Origin: Sporolactobacillus shoreae
GTDB taxonomy: Bacteria > Bacillota > Bacilli > Bacillales > Sporolactobacillaceae
Assembly (NCBI RefSeq): GCF_004684935.1
Contig: NZ_SRJD01000010.1
Coordinates: 59,846 to 123,845, forward strand
DNA: 64,000 nt
Direction of reading: 5' to 3'
The first letter of the stretch is position 1; the number at the start of each line of letters is the position of its first letter. Made by a program: the position numbers and the translations under genes. This document shows, in pieces, positions 62,680 to 64,000 of the stretch. The notes under the pieces were generated by a model. That model saw nothing but the letters and a program-made list of their open reading frames with translations, was not told the origin of the DNA and searched no databases.

Positions 62680-63147
62680 TTAAAAATGCTGAATCAAAAT
62701 AATGCCTGTAATCATCAGTGCGAACCCAACAACCCTCTGCCAGTTGATTTTGTGCTTCGTTACGCCAAACCAGCCAAAATGGTCAATGATCAGCGCGATC
62801 ATCATCTGGCCGCATAAAACAGCGGTTACGGTAAGTGCCGCGCCAAGCAGAGGTAGGAGCAGAATATTCGATGTGACGAAAATAACGCCGAGCGGCCCAC
62901 CGATCCATAGCCACCAGCGGGACTCGGGAATGATGTGCAGATCGAGTTTGAGCCTGCGATCCGTGATCAATGTAATGATAACGAGAAGCATCGTTCCCGT
63001 GACAAATGAAATAAGTGAAGCGAGGAACGGCGAATCGACGGCAACCCTGAGCCTCGAGTTGACCGCTGTCTGAACCGGGGATACCATACCTGCCACTACA
63101 CCCCATAAAAGAAAAGTGGATGTGGCTATGTAACTTTTTTTACTCAT
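62680..63147 (-). CDS. DMT-type transporter, DUF606/YdcZ family
   Basis: 155 residues, five helices, with NSRLRVAVDSPFLASLISF and HFGWFGVTKHKINWQRVVGF blocks of the YdcZ family. These half-size proteins often come in pairs; a paralogue is immediately upstream. Confidence 0.9.
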   Translation of the reverse strand: MSKKSYIATSTFLLWGVVAGMVSPVQTAVNSRLRVAVDSPFLASLISFVTGTMLLVIITLITDRRLKLDLHIIPESRWWLWIGGPLGVIFVTSNILLLPLLGAALTVTAVLCGQMMIALIIDHFGWFGVTKHKINWQRVVGFALMITGIILIQHF

Positions 63148-63160
63148 GAAAATCCTCCGT

Positions 63161-63625
63161 TCAAAACCTTTTCATCAAAACAACACCGACAAGCATGCAG
63201 GCAACACCGATCAGTCTTGTCATATTGAATTCATGAACTGGAACGCCGAACCAGCCGAACTGATCAATACAGATCGCCATGATCATCTGACCACAAAGTG
63301 TAGTGACCACAGTAAGAGCTGCTCCCAACCTGGGCAGAAGCAGAATGTTGCTTGTCAGGTAACACACGCCGAGCACACCGCCGCCGACCCAGACCCACCA
63401 CGGGTTGACGTTAAAGGCTGCTTCCGCAAACGTCAGACGATGGTCGATTGACAAGGTAAGAATCAGAAGTGTCAGTGTTCCGATAAAAAAAGAGATCAGG
63501 GACGCAAGAAAGGGCGAACCCACTTTCAACCCCAATTTTGAATTGATCGAAGTCTGAACCGGGATGATGGTTCCCGCTATCAGCCCGCCAACCACAAAAA
63601 GCAGAATCATAATAAAACCCCTCAT
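63161..63625 (-). CDS. DMT-type transporter, DUF606/YdcZ family (paralogue)
   Basis: 154 residues, five helices, same plan as its neighbour (NSKLGLKVGSPFLASLISF; DQFGWFGVPVHEFNMTRLIG). 13 bp separate the two, so they are probably co-transcribed and form a heteromeric transporter. Substrate unknown. Confidence 0.9.
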   Translation of the reverse strand: MRGFIMILLFVVGGLIAGTIIPVQTSINSKLGLKVGSPFLASLISFFIGTLTLLILTLSIDHRLTFAEAAFNVNPWWVWVGGGVLGVCYLTSNILLLPRLGAALTVVTTLCGQMIMAICIDQFGWFGVPVHEFNMTRLIGVACMLVGVVLMKRF

Positions 63626-63754
63626 TTTTAGCCTAACATTTTAAGTATAAGAGAACGACGGCGCGAAGTGTAAGAAAATGGCTGCCTGATCTGAAATTGA
63701 TTTTACAATTATGACGATTTATCTACAAAAATTATTTTCAAAAGACGAACAAAA

Positions 63755-63806
63755 CCGCCCACTGCAAAGGGGATTCCAATGAGGAAGCCTCCTTTGCAGC
63801 GGGCGG
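63755..63806 (-). terminator. Terminator of a leftward gene beyond the window
   Basis: CCGCCC-A-CTGCAAAGG (63755-63770) pairs with CCTTTGCAG-C-GGGCGG (63791-63806), followed leftward by TTTTGTTCGTCTTTT. The right arm overlaps the first repeat unit at 63804. Confidence 0.75.
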
Positions 63807-63877
63807 CTGGTAAAGCACGGAAAGCGGCTGGTAAAGCACGGAAAGCGGCTGGTAAAGCACGGAAAGCGGCTGGTATG
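63804..63877. repeat. 21-bp direct-repeat array, core CGGCTGGTAAAGCACGGAAAG (4 units)
   Basis: Cores start at 63804, 63825, 63846 and 63867; the first three full units are identical and the fourth is partial. Same core as the array at 9633-9724, 54 kb away. Confidence 0.95.
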
Positions 63878-63885
63878 AAGTTCTG

Positions 63886-64000
63886 TCAAGAAAATGGACA
63901 CTTAAAAATGAACTTTACTGTGCTTCAAAGCCTACCGCGCTACGCTTGGTCTGGCTTCCGTCATGAACAGTCCCAGAGCCGACTATTCATGACGGAACCC
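63886..64000. mobile_element. Possible end of an IS3-type element running out of the window
   Basis: GTTCTGTCAAGAAAATGGAC (63881-63900) followed by ACTT resembles the terminal inverted repeat of many IS3-family elements (TGTCCA...TTGACAG on the other strand). Downstream TTCCGTCATGAA and TTCATGACGGAA form a dyad. No transposase is visible before the window ends. Confidence 0.4.

Overview
The window looks like chromosome of a low-to-mid GC, endospore-forming member of the Bacillales. Spore genes are present: gerQ with cwlJ, and a YdhD-like LysM-GH18 hydrolase. So are many genes best known from Bacillus subtilis: ung, ydbS-ydbT, patA, ywdK, pta, lipL, ywfO, ywgA, ywhD, yjdF and ydbC. Shine-Dalgarno sites are strong and rho-independent terminators are common. 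A Sporolactobacillus-type organism would fit, but that is an inference. Several genes (ung, ywdK, gerQ/cwlJ, pta, lipL, ywfO, ywgA, ywhD) appear in about the order I recall for the ywd-ywh part of B. subtilis, separated here by accessory genes.

Layout. 0-5 kb: PBP3-like transpeptidase, cytoplasmic nucleotidase-like phosphoesterase, ung. 4.8-9.3 kb: a leftward GntR(YtrA-type)/ABC operon with two ATPases and two permeases. 9.8-13 kb: ydbT/ydbS membrane pair and an MFS carrier. 13-19.5 kb: branched-chain aminotransferase with an odd acidic tail, patA, hsp20, isochorismatase-fold hydrolase, recQ. 19.5-21.4 kb: lysine riboswitch and lysP. 21.4-24.3 kb: AT-rich accessory island with a frameshifted DUF3892-LysM gene, a Ser-rich membrane-anchored protein and an IS110 remnant. 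24.4-30.6 kb: DJ-1/PfpI protein, yisL-like, DUF805, MtnE-like aminotransferase, YdhD-like hydrolase, YkwC-like dehydrogenase, PilZ protein. 30.6-31.3 kb: an IS200-type element. 31.5-40 kb: ywdK, LysR/EamA divergent pair, gerQ-cwlJ, pta, Fur-controlled FTR1 permease. 40.3-44.1 kb: a second GntR/ABC operon. 44.3-54 kb: HPr-like protein, L,D-transpeptidase, lipL, two oxidoreductases, HD hydrolase, AT-rich DUF3800 gene, acetyltransferase, beta-glucoside-type PTS. 54-64 kb: yjdF with structured leader, MarR regulator with paired operators, hydrolase/YczE, PHP phosphatase, ywfO-ywgA, stand-alone glutamate-cysteine ligase, ydbC, ywhD, two YdcZ-type proteins and a possible IS3-type end.

The most unusual structure is not a gene. 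At least nine intergenic spots carry short direct-repeat arrays with a unit of 20 or 21 bp (3-6 copies each). Each has a conserved core of about 10 bp and a variable remainder. Cores differ between spots but some are reused: CGGCTGGTAAA at 9.6 and 63.8 kb, and AGTTCYGATA at 16.2, 32.9 and 40.2 kb, where TTCCGAT and TTCTGAT units alternate. Spacing close to two helical turns, strictly intergenic placement and varied flanking gene orientation make this the best candidate for an undescribed system.
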